DNA from: an uncultured Methanobrevibacter sp.
GTDB lineage: Archaea > Methanobacteriota > Methanobacteria > Methanobacteriales > Methanobacteriaceae
DNA length: 64,000 bases
Direction of reading: 5' to 3'
NCBI GenBank assembly: GCA_900320515.1
Contig: ONSJ01000019.1
Location: 1-64,000, forward strand
The translations under genes were made by a program, and so were the position numbers. Shown piece by piece: positions 47,601 to 56,799 of the stretch; within the stretch, counting starts at the first letter, position 1; each line of letters starts with the position of its first letter. A model generated the notes under the pieces. The model ran no database searches, had not been told where the DNA came from, and was given only the letters and a program-made list of their open reading frames with translations.

Positions 47601-50600
47601 CTGAAGGAAAATACCTTGGATTTGTTGATGTCGTTTCCGGTGTGGGAGTGATGGATTATCTATTAAGCTTAAATTATGTGACCTTAAGTCATTTGTCCAG
47701 TGATTTCCTATTTTATGTTGTAAATTACCTGCCGGGATCATTTTCACATTTACAGCATCAGATTAACAATGCGGGTGCTGATTTAAATCTGACATGTAAC
47801 TATGAATATATGCCTGTTTGCGATTCTGAACTCACCTCTATCGTCATCAATAAACCATTGATATTGAATGGTAATGGCTTTACAATAGATGCTAAGGACA
47901 TGGCCTCTATCGCCAGAATCACTGGTGAGGGTGTTCAAATCTTAAATGTTACTTTTGCTAACAGCTTCCATGATTATCTCCCTGCCCTCTTAATTAATGC
48001 AAATAATGTTTTGATTAATTCAACTTTCATCAATAACACTAACTATGGTAGTGACGGTGGTGCAATTAAGGTTGACAAGTCCAATAATGTTCTTATCGAG
48101 TCAACATTCTTTAATAACACTGCATGTGAGGGAGGTGCAATTTCTTCCACTGGCTCTGAGGTTTCAATCAGCGGAATATTTTTAGACAATAGCGCTAAAA
48201 TTGGTGCAGCTGTTTATATTGACAGTCCTAGTGGTTTAAGTAGGATTTATAAATCACTGTTCGTGTCAAATCATGCTAAATGGGCGGTTGTTGACTTGAG
48301 GTATGGTAATAATATTCATAATCTTGATGTTTCCTATTCAATTTTCTTAGACAATGAAGGTGCCCATGACATCGGTGCAGGTAAAATGAGCCAGGTTTAT
48401 GCGGATTATAACTGGTTTGGAAATACCAATGAAAATTACACCGTCAAACCTAAAGTCGGATTAGGCGTTAACGTGGACAAATGGTTGTTTTTAGATGTCA
48501 GTGCCAATAGCACTCTTTTAAAATCAGGCGAATCAGCAATCATTAACGTTAGCCTGAATAATGTTTATGACCGTGTCAGTAAAAAGGTTTATAGTGTCGG
48601 AGTTAATCTGCCGGATTTCAGTTTTGATGTTGAGTCCGTCAATAATGCAGTGAGTATGCAAAAGCTTGAATTGGTTGGCGGCAAAGGTTATATGCCTTAT
48701 GTGCCTATTGATGAAGGTGTCGGAAGCGTCGCTTTCAAATATTATTCAATTAACAGGGATGTTGAATTTAAGGTGGTCAGTGTTCCTGAGGATTCATTTA
48801 CAAAATTACAAGAAATTATTAATAATGCAAGTGCTCATGACAGCATAGTATTAAACAGGTCATATAAATATTATCCTGATTTTGATGGTGACCTCAATAA
48901 CGGTATCGTGATTGATAAGGCGTTGATGATTAATGGTAACGGACATGTGATTGACGGTGCAAATCGAGCCCGTTTATTTAATCTCACCACCACTGGCATT
49001 GAAGTGCAATATCTCATTTTGGTCAATGCCTATGCGGAAACCGGTAGCGTTATTTATTCAAGTTCTTCAGGCAATAAGCTGTCAGGTTCATACGTTTTAA
49101 ATTCAACCGGTCCATTAATCTATTGTCCCTTCTATTTTGTTGCGAATGAAAACTGGTTTGGAAATACAGTTGATGATTATGATGTTGCTCCTGTAGTTGA
49201 TGTGGGCAATCTTGAATTAAACAACTGGTTGTTCTTGACAGTCGATGTGTCTAAATTCGACTTGTTCGTTGGCGAGAAGGCAATCATTACACTTAACTTG
49301 ACCAATATGTATAATGCCAATAGCGGAACTAACTCCACATTTACTAGTCAAATTCCAGTCACTTTTGACTTGTCCTGTGTTGGTGGAGAAGTAAACCTTT
49401 CCGAAGCCACACTGATTGATGGCATTGCCCAATTAGAGTTCATAGGTGATGGTATCAGACATGGATATCTGGAAATGTCATGTTATAATGTCACTGAGGA
49501 ATTATACTTTGATGTAAGTTGTGATGATGATTCATTCACTGCCCTTCAGAAATTGATCAACAATGCTACGGGCAAGATTGTCTTGCAGCATGACTACAAG
49601 TATTACGATTATGATGGGAACTTTAAAGATGGAATCAAAATTGATAAAGCCATTGAGATTGATGGGAATGGACATATTATTAATGCTTCAAATAAAGCCG
49701 GAGTGTTCAATATTGTCGGGGAATACGTTGCTGTATATGATTTGTCTATCGTTAATTCCATAAACTCCATTTTAATTGATGGAGGATATGCTGCTGTTGA
49801 TAATATTTCATTTATCAATAACGCCGACGTGATATCTGTTGTTGCCGGCAACATGGAAATTTTGGGTTGTTATTTCCGGAATAATTCTAATGTTGTTGAT
49901 TTGGATTCTGCTTATGAGGTTTTCATTTCCAATTCAACATTTGTAAATAATACAGATATTATCAATGCATCCTACAGTGTTGTGGTCATTAACAATACTA
50001 ATTTCATTGGTAATGATGTCGGTTCATACTGTGTTTACTTAGCAGATTCCAATGCCAAGATTTACTCCTCTAAATTTAATGAAGTTAATTTGGTCGATCC
50101 GATTTTCGTATCAGTTGATTCTGAGTTATATTTATCCAATAATACCTTAAGCAGTTCCCAATACATTCTCAATGATGGGGTTATAAGTTCAAAAACCCAT
50201 GTCGTCATTGCCGGTGAAAAGTATCGCAATTTGTCAATCTATGATAACTTGACTTTAAGCGCTAAAGTCTATGATGACAATGGCAATGTTATTTTGATTA
50301 ATGATTTGGAATTCAATGTTGACCCTGTCCTTGATTATAATGAAAGTTCACAAGGTCTTGATTGGATTTTGAATGTCCACTGTTATCCTGATGACATATA
50401 TGAGGTTATGCCATTGGTATTTGATTCACTTTCTAATTATGAGACACACTCCATTTTATTGAATGTGTCCAAATTCCCATCCAGCGTTGATATTGTTTCA
50501 TTGAATAATATTACTTATGGTGAGGTTTTAAACGTAAAAATTGATGGTGAAAACTTAACAACTGCAGTAATTGAAATCAGGAATGCTTCCGGCGATGTCA

Positions 50601-52333
50601 TTTATAGGGCAACCGATAGCGGCACCGAGTTTAGTGTATATTCATTGGATACGGGCATTTATACCCTGACATGTACCAATGTTGGCGATGATGACCATGC
50701 GTCTAGTTCATCTACAGCGATGTTTGAAGTTTATAAGATGGAATCTGATGTTGTCATATCTGATGTTGGCTCCATTTATGCGTTCAATGATTATAAAATA
50801 TATTTCACAGTAACCAACAGAACCAATGTCACTGTAACAGTCGTGGACAGAAAAACAGGAAGCATAGTTTTAAATGATAACGTTTCCGAAGATTTCGTTC
50901 TTGTTAATTTGCATGCCGGATCGTATAATCTTACTGTGACCAATGTTGGAGACAATAATCATGAAACCAGTTATGGTTCAATAGTATTTGAGGTATTTAA
51001 AGTTATTTCTTCAGTTAACCTTGATGATGTTGCAGATTATTTCTACGATGATGTTTCAATAACATATGAGCTTGTCAATGCTTCTGAAGTTAATGTGGTT
51101 ATTCGTGATGTCGCCACCGGCGGAATCAAATATAATTTCACATCAACAAGCACTACAATTTCCGATTTGTATTTTGACAGCGGACGTTATAACATTACTC
51201 TTTATGTTGAAGAATCTGAAAGCTGCATTTCAAGCAGTGATTCCAAACTTTTCAATGTTTTAAAAATCGATTCTTCAATTGTTATTGATGGCTTGGCTGA
51301 TTACGTTTATGGCGATGATGTGGAAGTGGACATTATTGTTGATAATCGCACAACTGTTGTTGTCGCAATTAAGAATGACTCAGGTGTACAGGTATTTAAC
51401 GGAACCGTTGAAGGAGATTATTTCGCATTACCTGATTTGAGTTCCGGCAAATATACCTTGTTTGCAAACAATTTGGCTACTGACAATGTTGCCGGAAGCA
51501 ATTATACTAAATCATTCAAAATTTCCAAAGCAAATTCAACTTTTGACTTATTGCAATTTAATGAAACCCTCCCTTGGGGTTATGATTTCATTGTACTTTT
51601 TGACGGTGAAAATCTCACAGATATTTCCGTTATTGTTCGTGATAGTAATGGAAACGTGATTTCTGGAGGCAATTTAACATATTCTGGGTCTTATTTCTAT
51701 ATCATGAATAATTTGTCCCGTGGCAAGTATGCAATTGATATAATCAATAATGGTAATGAGAACATTACTGGCTGTAACGTTTCATGGAATCTGACAATAT
51801 TTAAAGGCAATTCCACTGTTGAAATAAAGAACATCTCTTCAGTTTATGTCGATGAGACAGTATTCATTGCATATTATGTGATGCCTACAGGAATAATCAA
51901 TATTGTCATCACTAATTCAACAGGCAATGTCGTTTTCACTGCTGAAAATGTGAATTCATCCAATATTACAGTTTCAGGATTGCCTGCAGGAAATTATACG
52001 GTCAATGTCACCAATTTAGAAACAAAAAACGTGTTCGGAAACTATTCCATTAGCAATTTCACGGTTTACAAATATGAATCAGCGGTTACAATACATGACA
52101 TGAAGGATGCTGTCTACGGCGAAAATGTTTTAATAGGCTTTGAAGTTAAAAACCCAACCATTGTGCATGTAAAAATAACTGATTCAGAAGGCAAAATCAT
52201 TTATGAGGGGGATGAAACTAATTACAGTATTCTGTTCACTAATTTGGATGTTGGAGATTATGTTATAAACATCACTAATATGGAAACACCTGATGTGGCC
52301 GGAAGTAATGCTTCCAAGTCATTCAAAGTCTGA
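44687..52333 (+). CDS. Giant adhesin-like surface protein, main part (frameshifted near 3' end)
   Basis: The 2548 residues begin with a signal peptide (MFIIAFLVVICSLSFVSAS) and an acidic low-complexity linker. Successive beta-helix domains follow, several closed by a W(W/F)GN motif (at about residues 586, 907, 1242 and 1488), then Ig-like repeats with G(D/S)Y-x-(I/L)-(T/N) patterns from about 1890. The first beta-helix is unusually cysteine-rich for this class. The frame stops at TGATGA (52331-52336) in the middle of an Ig repeat, while the next frame continues with the expected sequence. The gene is therefore split from its C-terminal anchor domain unless the ribosome shifts frame. An AAGGAG ribosome-binding site precedes the ATG. 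Confidence 0.88.
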   Translation: MKVYKTMFIIAFLVVICSLSFVSASESDNGTVLENDVLSLDESDSPVEVLNTVSDDSSISSDSSKGGVLNTVDDSPVNANYNSSQDLGIDSSGMDVLNASDEDKLSYDSYYGTRDKLNKLVEDALPGSTVTLDEDFQFVGDQDPVKITKSIVIDGKGHKIFLGANPAFDLNYETPYGKIEIKNIVFLGGCNRAITVYGDCCPFVISGCSFSFVYAGLSAGALDLRATYKSYVVDCTFNACHAEGSFTVVTWETLPTMSSTAFSDGGAIYCTGPMTIQSCRFDNCSAGDGGAIYARDDVQIIDCIFAGNHGGRSECWESPLIGGAVYIGQGYNSLVKGCRFIGNHAGRYGGAIATYGNNARIEDCLFDSNYLDNSYMQKGGAIFVSCNSMNDKTDVNIARCTFINNGYDGNEHYCKDGGAIYLDDRIVGGNIVDCNFTGNRATKCGGAIYSTSDCNNYKISNSVFSRNKANDKGGAIYLDSTKVVVQDSIFDSNSADDDGGAIYVESRYNTIKNALFTNNTAKDEGGALYINARYTTVAFSSLLGNAAKKGYDIYCDSSYCTLSDSVVLGNNPKEAIYSSKAFSAKGCWWGNVLSNKNVKPDVEKKVNLGDVWLYLKEDITYGHTGSLPTAVLGTGLWSPVSGSRVTNYPKFTFDMAFTNVVSNSNTMVCDGLSDFIYPLSATDTAVTLSRGKWSYKINMNFDSAVFNNLSLSHLKNNIDHAGGELTAELILDSDYGYMDICDKEVIDGFDVSKNLVLDGNGHTIDGKNVSSLFNTYRELTLKNLNLVNLKRVVNSKTARDIYIENCTFTNCGIGFDVLTVLGEKISIKDSKFYDCYSESSIIFCNSQKNYTLSMVGCEFIGNNASSLVKGTHSKSFNIIQNIFLNNNFAEMFKFTKGNPSNSSYDLNWFGNTINDYNFRPNVNVDLDNWMVLDIVNDENTFGTKYIYLKPYNATSQVIENSTYLNIGFNVSSEGKYLGFVDVVSGVGVMDYLLSLNYVTLSHLSSDFLFYVVNYLPGSFSHLQHQINNAGADLNLTCNYEYMPVCDSELTSIVINKPLILNGNGFTIDAKDMASIARITGEGVQILNVTFANSFHDYLPALLINANNVLINSTFINNTNYGSDGGAIKVDKSNNVLIESTFFNNTACEGGAISSTGSEVSISGIFLDNSAKIGAAVYIDSPSGLSRIYKSLFVSNHAKWAVVDLRYGNNIHNLDVSYSIFLDNEGAHDIGAGKMSQVYADYNWFGNTNENYTVKPKVGLGVNVDKWLFLDVSANSTLLKSGESAIINVSLNNVYDRVSKKVYSVGVNLPDFSFDVESVNNAVSMQKLELVGGKGYMPYVPIDEGVGSVAFKYYSINRDVEFKVVSVPEDSFTKLQEIINNASAHDSIVLNRSYKYYPDFDGDLNNGIVIDKALMINGNGHVIDGANRARLFNLTTTGIEVQYLILVNAYAETGSVIYSSSSGNKLSGSYVLNSTGPLIYCPFYFVANENWFGNTVDDYDVAPVVDVGNLELNNWLFLTVDVSKFDLFVGEKAIITLNLTNMYNANSGTNSTFTSQIPVTFDLSCVGGEVNLSEATLIDGIAQLEFIGDGIRHGYLEMSCYNVTEELYFDVSCDDDSFTALQKLINNATGKIVLQHDYKYYDYDGNFKDGIKIDKAIEIDGNGHIINASNKAGVFNIVGEYVAVYDLSIVNSINSILIDGGYAAVDNISFINNADVISVVAGNMEILGCYFRNNSNVVDLDSAYEVFISNSTFVNNTDIINASYSVVVINNTNFIGNDVGSYCVYLADSNAKIYSSKFNEVNLVDPIFVSVDSELYLSNNTLSSSQYILNDGVISSKTHVVIAGEKYRNLSIYDNLTLSAKVYDDNGNVILINDLEFNVDPVLDYNESSQGLDWILNVHCYPDDIYEVMPLVFDSLSNYETHSILLNVSKFPSSVDIVSLNNITYGEVLNVKIDGENLTTAVIEIRNASGDVIYRATDSGTEFSVYSLDTGIYTLTCTNVGDDDHASSSSTAMFEVYKMESDVVISDVGSIYAFNDYKIYFTVTNRTNVTVTVVDRKTGSIVLNDNVSEDFVLVNLHAGSYNLTVTNVGDNNHETSYGSIVFEVFKVISSVNLDDVADYFYDDVSITYELVNASEVNVVIRDVATGGIKYNFTSTSTTISDLYFDSGRYNITLYVEESESCISSSDSKLFNVLKIDSSIVIDGLADYVYGDDVEVDIIVDNRTTVVVAIKNDSGVQVFNGTVEGDYFALPDLSSGKYTLFANNLATDNVAGSNYTKSFKISKANSTFDLLQFNETLPWGYDFIVLFDGENLTDISVIVRDSNGNVISGGNLTYSGSYFYIMNNLSRGKYAIDIINNGNENITGCNVSWNLTIFKGNSTVEIKNISSVYVDETVFIAYYVMPTGIINIVITNSTGNVVFTAENVNSSNITVSGLPAGNYTVNVTNLETKNVFGNYSISNFTVYKYESAVTIHDMKDAVYGENVLIGFEVKNPTIVHVKITDSEGKIIYEGDETNYSILFTNLDVGDYVINITNMETPDVAGSNASKSFKV

Positions 52334-53537
52334 TGACATTTATACTATCTTAATTGGTGGTGAGGAATTGGCAGTTAGTGTTGTAAACGGCAGTGGAAGT
52401 GCAAGTATCTTTTTAGAAATTGGAGATTACAGTACTGTTACCTCTTATGATCCTTATAATTATGAGCCTAATATTACAGAGGCCAGGTTCAGTGTTTTAC
52501 GTAATTCCGAGTATGATTTTATTGTGGACATGGTTGATAAGACGGTATTTTTCAGTCTTCCTATGTACGCAACAGGTAATGTGACTCTCAGAATTGCTAA
52601 TAAAACATATGTTGCGGGTCTGATTAACGGTTCCGCCAACATCACTGTTCCTGAATTGGCTGAGGGCTCAAACAATGTGCAGATTAATTACACTGGAGAC
52701 AGTCATTTCGTGGGAAGAAGTTTTTCAACCAACTTTACTGTCGACACCAGGATAGTTGCTTCTGACATGACTTGCGCTTATAACAGCAACCTTTCTTATC
52801 TGGTCAAAATCATTGATAACAATGGAAATCCATTGAAAGGTAAAAACGTGAGTTTAACTGTAAACAAAAAGACATATTCCCTCATCACTGATGACAATGG
52901 TGTTGTTAGCCTTAAGGTTGATTTGCCTGTTGGAACATACGCAATAACAATCACTGCTTTGGATTGTGGCAAAACAGTTACAAAGACACTCAATGTTGTC
53001 AAAAGGTTCACTGATAATAAGAATGTTGTGAAATATTACAACAGTAACTTTAACTACAAATTCAGAGTTATTGGTGATGATGGTAATGCTGTTGGTCAGG
53101 GAGTAATCGTATCTGTTAAAATAGGTAAAAAGACCTACAATCTCAAAACAGACAGTAATGGTTACATCACAATAAAACTGACCAAAACATACGTTCCTAA
53201 AACATATACACTAACAGCAACTTACAAGGGATACACCATTAAGAACACAATCAAGGTAAAACAAGTGCTTTCAGCTAAGAATTTAAAGGTCAAAAAGTCT
53301 GCTAAAAAGCTTGTCCTGACTGCCAAACTCAAACAAGGCAAAAAGGCTCTTAAAAACAAGAAGATAATATTCAAATTTAAAGGTAAAAAATACAAGGCCA
53401 AAACCAATAAGAAAGGCATTGCAAAGGTTACCATTAAGAAAAATGTTATCAAAAAGCTTAAAGTAGGTAAAAAATACAAATTTACCGTTACTTACTTGAA
53501 AGACACAATAAAAAGAAATGTTAAAGTTAAACGTTAG
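52332..53537 (+). pseudogene. C-terminal part of the same adhesin in the +1 frame
   Basis: From SDDIYTILIGGEE onward the frame reads Ig-like repeats with YATGNVTLRI and NYTGDSHF, and ends in a lysine-rich domain (NLKVKKSAKKLVL, KTNKKGIAKVTIKK) nearly matching the C-terminus of the adhesin at 1-8238. Dropping one T at 52331 joins it to the upstream frame. An upstream in-frame GTG (52293) has no ribosome-binding site and gives no signal peptide, so this is not an independent gene. It is either a frameshifted gene end or the product of a frameshift event. Confidence 0.8.
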
Positions 53538-53563
53538 GGAATCCTCTCCCTAATATTTTTTTT
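53534..53563 (+). terminator. Hairpin plus T-tract after the second adhesin
   Basis: TTAGGGA (53534-53540) pairs with TCCCTAA (53546-53552) over the stop codon and is followed by a run of T. Confidence 0.8.
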
Positions 53564-53681
53564 AAAAATTTTCAGAAAATCTAAGATGTTATAATAAATA
53601 TTATTAATAATGAAGATTATATTATTTTATATAGCATATATCATATGTTATTTTATAAAAAAATTTAATAAAGTGATAATA

Positions 53682-54161
53682 ATGAGAAAAGGAATAGCAA
53701 TATTAGTCGCATTAGCTGTATTTTGTATTGCAGTTGGTGTCGTAAGTGCTGAAGAATGGTCCTTCTCATCTTCAAGTGCAAGCAACACAGACGGAGGATC
53801 CATTGAAGTCAACAATAACGAAGTAAAAATTCAAGACGAAACATTTAAAATTCCAGATGGCTACAAAGAAGATCAAGATGCTAGAATTCTTGCTCAAACA
53901 ACAGGTGATGGTAAGAATGCAAAAATATCCTCTTGTCATTTAGAAAATGGAGATAAAGCTATTACCATTAAAGTAATCTTCTCAGAAGCAGGAATAACTA
54001 ATGTTACTGGTCCACAAGGTTCAAAAGATGCTACCATTGGTGGACAAGCTGGATTTTTAACACAAGAAAAAGATGGAGTCCTTTTTGACTACAATAAGGA
54101 TGACAAATTAATTGAAATTTCAGCTCCTACCCAAGAAGATCTTGAAGCTTTGTTTAAATAA
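53682..54161 (+). CDS. Small secreted protein, unknown function
   Basis: The 159 residues have a signal peptide (IAILVALAVFCIAVGVVSA) with a likely cut before EEWSF, a Ser-rich linker, then a compact domain starting TFKIPDGYKEDQD and ending ISAPTQEDLEALFK. I set the start at the ATG at 53682 because AAGTGATAAT precedes it; the longer frame would put 24 unlikely residues before the signal peptide. The IPDGY element resembles that of the anchored protein at 17726. It follows the adhesin and may be its own transcript. Confidence 0.78.
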   Translation: MRKGIAILVALAVFCIAVGVVSAEEWSFSSSSASNTDGGSIEVNNNEVKIQDETFKIPDGYKEDQDARILAQTTGDGKNAKISSCHLENGDKAITIKVIFSEAGITNVTGPQGSKDATIGGQAGFLTQEKDGVLFDYNKDDKLIEISAPTQEDLEALFK

Positions 54162-54254
54162 ATTCATTGATTTAAGCTCTTTGGTTCAATCGACCTGAGA
54201 GTTTAAACCTATTTTTTTTTAATAGAATTAAATTTTATCCTATTTTTAACTGTT

Positions 54255-54418
54255 GATTTTGTAGGCGCTTATTTTAAAGGAGCAGTTGGGGATATTTACA
54301 ATTTCAAGAGTGTTTGTCCATCACTGGTGAAGTTATATGTCCATTTTCCAATATATGTGGGCAACGGTTAAGGTCATATGCACAGATGATGAGTTTTTGG
54401 AGCATTTCTGAAGGATGA
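54255..54418 (+). pseudogene. Decayed 3' fragment of an M14 hydrolase paralogue
   Basis: Read with one frameshift near 54312, this stretch gives DFVGAYFKGAVGDIYNFK and then ITGEVICPFSN...YAQMMSF before a stop. This aligns with DFAGSSYKGAVEDVCNLK, VTCEVLCPFANV and LAQMKSF of the gene at 43855. The 5' two thirds are absent. The 93 bases before it (54162-54254) are AT-rich, without a recognisable gene. Confidence 0.8.
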
Positions 54419-54429
54419 CGATTAGTTTG

Positions 54430-54459
54430 CAAATGCTCTCTCATTAATCATTTAAATAG
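54430..54459 (+). promoter_or_regulatory. Second copy of the hjc dyad element plus TATA box
   Basis: CAAATGCTCTCTCATT (54430-54445) is identical to 25958-25973 and is followed after five bases by TTTAAATAG (54451-54459), then GG, as in the hjc promoter. The gene served is the YdjM-like one starting at 54491. Confidence 0.55.
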
Positions 54460-54490
54460 GGAAATTCTATTTTTAACTAAGGTGATTAAA

Positions 54491-55198
54491 ATGTCGTCCT
54501 ATAAGGGTCATTCAATATTTGCAGTTCTACTTTCGTTGATGTTTTTTCACAATCCTCTAACAATTGCTTTAACATTAATAGGTGCAAATATTCCGGATTT
54601 TGACCATGAGTTCAAACGGGAAAATGTTTATAGGATGATTATTTTGGGATTGATAGTGTTCATTTCACTTTATATCCTTAAATTACCTTATTATATCGGT
54701 TTGATTATTGTTTTTTTAGGAGCAACATTTTATTTTTCCGAACATCGAAGTTTTACGCATTCCATTTTCGGGGCTTTGACATTAGCATCGGCAGTTAGCC
54801 TGATATTGATTTGGGCGTTTCAGCTAAGTACATTCTTAACTGTTTTGGAAAATCATTATATGGTAATGGCAATTCTAATCGCCCTTTTAAGCTTTCTGTT
54901 TTTAAACAAGAAAGTTCTGATGGTTTTTCTGCCCTTGTTTTTCATCAGCCTATTTATAGTGCCTGCAGCGGAAATCAGCTATATTGAAATTGTTTTGGCA
55001 TTGTTTTTAGGGTTGTTTTCACATATCGTATTGGATGCATTCACTCCGGCCGGAATTAAGATATTCGCTCCATTGTCCTCCAAAAAAGTTCACAGGAATT
55101 TTGGGCTTAGCATGATACTGTTATTGGCGGTTCTCTCCATCCTGTACCATATTCCAATTCTCTTTGAATTGTATGGCCATTATATTTTATCCACCTAG
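54491..55198 (+). CDS. YdjM/DUF457-family membrane-bound metal-dependent hydrolase
   Basis: The 235 residues start YKGHSIFAVLLSL and carry NIPDFDHEF and HRSFTHSIFG, the His/Asp motifs of the DUF457 (YdjM) group, among about six hydrophobic segments. A second cluster, GLFSHIVLDAFTPAG, completes the pattern. In E. coli ydjM belongs to the LexA regulon; its reaction is not established. I chose the ATG at 54491, preceded by AAGGTGATT, rather than the GTG within that site. It overlaps the 3' end of the convergent transporter gene by four bases. Confidence 0.85.
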   Translation: MSSYKGHSIFAVLLSLMFFHNPLTIALTLIGANIPDFDHEFKRENVYRMIILGLIVFISLYILKLPYYIGLIIVFLGATFYFSEHRSFTHSIFGALTLASAVSLILIWAFQLSTFLTVLENHYMVMAILIALLSFLFLNKKVLMVFLPLFFISLFIVPAAEISYIEIVLALFLGLFSHIVLDAFTPAGIKIFAPLSSKKVHRNFGLSMILLLAVLSILYHIPILFELYGHYILST

Positions 55199-56160
55199 AA
55201 ATTGCCGCAGACAAAGAACAGTCCTGAATTTTTAATCCACAGGCAGAATCTGGAAACGATATACAGTATTGGAAGTTCTATCAGTGGGCCGATTACCAGC
55301 GCCATCGCTATAAGTTCATGGCTCGGAAATGAATTGATTGCTATTGCCAAAGCTAACGGGGAATTTCGGGCCAGTGTTGTCATGGTTAGGCTTGCATACT
55401 CAGGATAGGTAAAATTAATTTTTTCGCACAGCAACAAATCAATTATTGCATTAGCTGTGAAAAATATGATTAAAGGAATGAATATTTTCACAATTGATTC
55501 CAGATTGCTGTATAGGAGTTTTCCCTGGCTTGCAAAAATGCAGAACACGGCTAATGATAAAAACCAGATCTGCAGACTTCCGAATGAGTTTATCACCTTG
55601 TCTCTCAATTTGTCTTTTAAAATGAATTTGACAATTTGTGATGCGATGAATGGTATTACGATAACGATTAGCAGTGAATATGCAAGCTGCGGATAATCCA
55701 GGCTGATTCCGTTTGAAAAGAATATTATAAGGTAAATTGGAAGCAGTACAATCTGCAGGATTAGGTTAATTGGAAGTATGGACAGGCTTAGTGTCAGGTT
55801 TCCTTTCGCAAGTTTTGTAAACACCAGATACCAGTCTGTACATGGGGTCAGTATCAGCATGAAGAATCCAATCAGTATGTCAATGTTTCCTTTCAGAAAA
55901 AGTGTCCCTAAAAAGTATCCGAATAATGGGGTCCACAGGAAATTGATTATCAGGCTTGTCAGACTGAATTTGACATTTTTAAAACTGTTTTTCAATTCAT
56001 TTAAAGGTATTTCAAGGAACAGGCCGAAAAGCATCAGGCATAAAAACGGTGTTATCAGATTGCCGGTGTTTTGGGCAATAATGCCTACATTGGAAAACAG
56101 CAGTCCCAATATTATTGCAAGAAATATTATAATCGGCTCAATTTTTTCCACTAAATCCAT
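55195..56160 (-). CDS. Bile acid:sodium symporter / ACR3-type transporter
   Basis: The 321 residues form about ten hydrophobic segments. LTPCTDWYLVFTKLAKGN and SILPINLILQIVLLPIYL match the conserved cysteine region of arsenite-efflux ACR3-like and bile-acid symporter proteins, and ARNSPLALAIAINSFP is the second crossover region. The Cys in TPCTD is compatible with arsenite transport, but no arsenic resistance genes lie nearby and another anion is possible. A near-palindrome shared with 41877-41892 sits 12 bases upstream of its ATG. Confidence 0.85.
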   Translation of the reverse strand: MDLVEKIEPIIIFLAIILGLLFSNVGIIAQNTGNLITPFLCLMLFGLFLEIPLNELKNSFKNVKFSLTSLIINFLWTPLFGYFLGTLFLKGNIDILIGFFMLILTPCTDWYLVFTKLAKGNLTLSLSILPINLILQIVLLPIYLIIFFSNGISLDYPQLAYSLLIVIVIPFIASQIVKFILKDKLRDKVINSFGSLQIWFLSLAVFCIFASQGKLLYSNLESIVKIFIPLIIFFTANAIIDLLLCEKINFTYPEYASLTMTTLARNSPLALAIAINSFPSHELIAMALVIGPLIELPILYIVSRFCLWIKNSGLFFVCGNF

Positions 56161-56171
56161 AATATCACTTT

Positions 56172-56187
56172 TTTAGGTATAACTAAA
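56172..56187. promoter_or_regulatory. Near-palindrome TTTAGGTATAACTAAA before the ACR3-like gene
   Basis: It differs by one base from the core of the 24-bp palindrome at 41873-41896. It lies where transcription of the leftward transporter gene would begin, downstream of a TATA-like stretch around 56190-56200, so it is well placed for a repressor. Confidence 0.45.
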
Positions 56188-56365
56188 TTTGTATATTATC
56201 ATATATAATATTTTATAGGTTATGAAAAATTCTTTGATTCTTAGTTTAACTGGTGATTTGACGGTATTTAATTAATTTAATGGGTATTTTCATTCATGTA
56301 TATTTTTTTAATATTTTTAACAGTGTTAATTTATTTTTTGAATATTTTTTTTAAAAAAGCATAAC

Positions 56366-56373
56366 TTTATAAT
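56366..56373 (+). promoter_or_regulatory. Possible TATA box of the ehb operon
   Basis: TTTATAAT follows an A-rich stretch about 85 bases before ehbA. The gap 56188-56454 contains no gene that I can support, only AT-rich sequence with short direct repeats (ATTATTAATATTAATG type). Confidence 0.4.
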
Positions 56374-56454
56374 GAATAATCATGATAAATAATAATATTA
56401 CTAATTAGTCAGTAGTATGGCTATTATTAATATTAATGAAATGGAGCTTATTTA

Positions 56455-56769
56455 ATGTTTTTGACTAGAATTGGCTATGGAATTGCATATTTCTTAGTCC
56501 TTATTTACGAAATCATAAAAGCAACACTTGACGTTGCTTTTAATGGAGTTATGAGGAGAAATATTGATCCTATTGTCGTTGATATTGAAACAGTTTTGGA
56601 GAGGCCTGTTTCACAGACAATTTTAGCAAACAGTATTTCTTTAACTCCGGGTACCTTGTCTGTTGATTTGGACAGCGAGAATAACATTATCAAAGTAGCT
56701 GCTATTTCTCCAAGAAAAAAAGAGGACATTATTCCTTTTGAACATTATATAAAGAAAATGTTGGAATAA
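56455..56769 (+). CDS. ehbA: Energy-converting hydrogenase B subunit A (MnhE-like)
   Basis: First gene of the operon. The 104 residues resemble MnhE/MrpE of cation antiporters: two hydrophobic helices at the start (GYGIAYFLVLIYEIIKATLDVAF) and a C-terminal soluble part with SISLTPGTLSVDLDS and FEHYIKKML. Ehb is a membrane-bound NiFe hydrogenase that uses ion motive force to reduce ferredoxin with H2 for biosynthesis. The subunit belongs to the membrane arm. Identification rests on motif and on gene order. Confidence 0.88.
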   Translation: MFLTRIGYGIAYFLVLIYEIIKATLDVAFNGVMRRNIDPIVVDIETVLERPVSQTILANSISLTPGTLSVDLDSENNIIKVAAISPRKKEDIIPFEHYIKKMLE

Positions 56770-56799
56770 TACATTTTCAAAAAAGACGAGTGAGATAGT

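Noticed and set aside
52331-52336. UGA readthrough as selenocysteine in the adhesin
   Set aside because: Two UGA codons follow each other and the homologous continuation is in another frame, so readthrough would not restore the protein.
52293-53537. Separate gene starting at the GTG at 52293
   Set aside because: No ribosome-binding site, no signal peptide, and the first residues are a shadow of the upstream frame; the sequence continues the domain series of the preceding adhesin.
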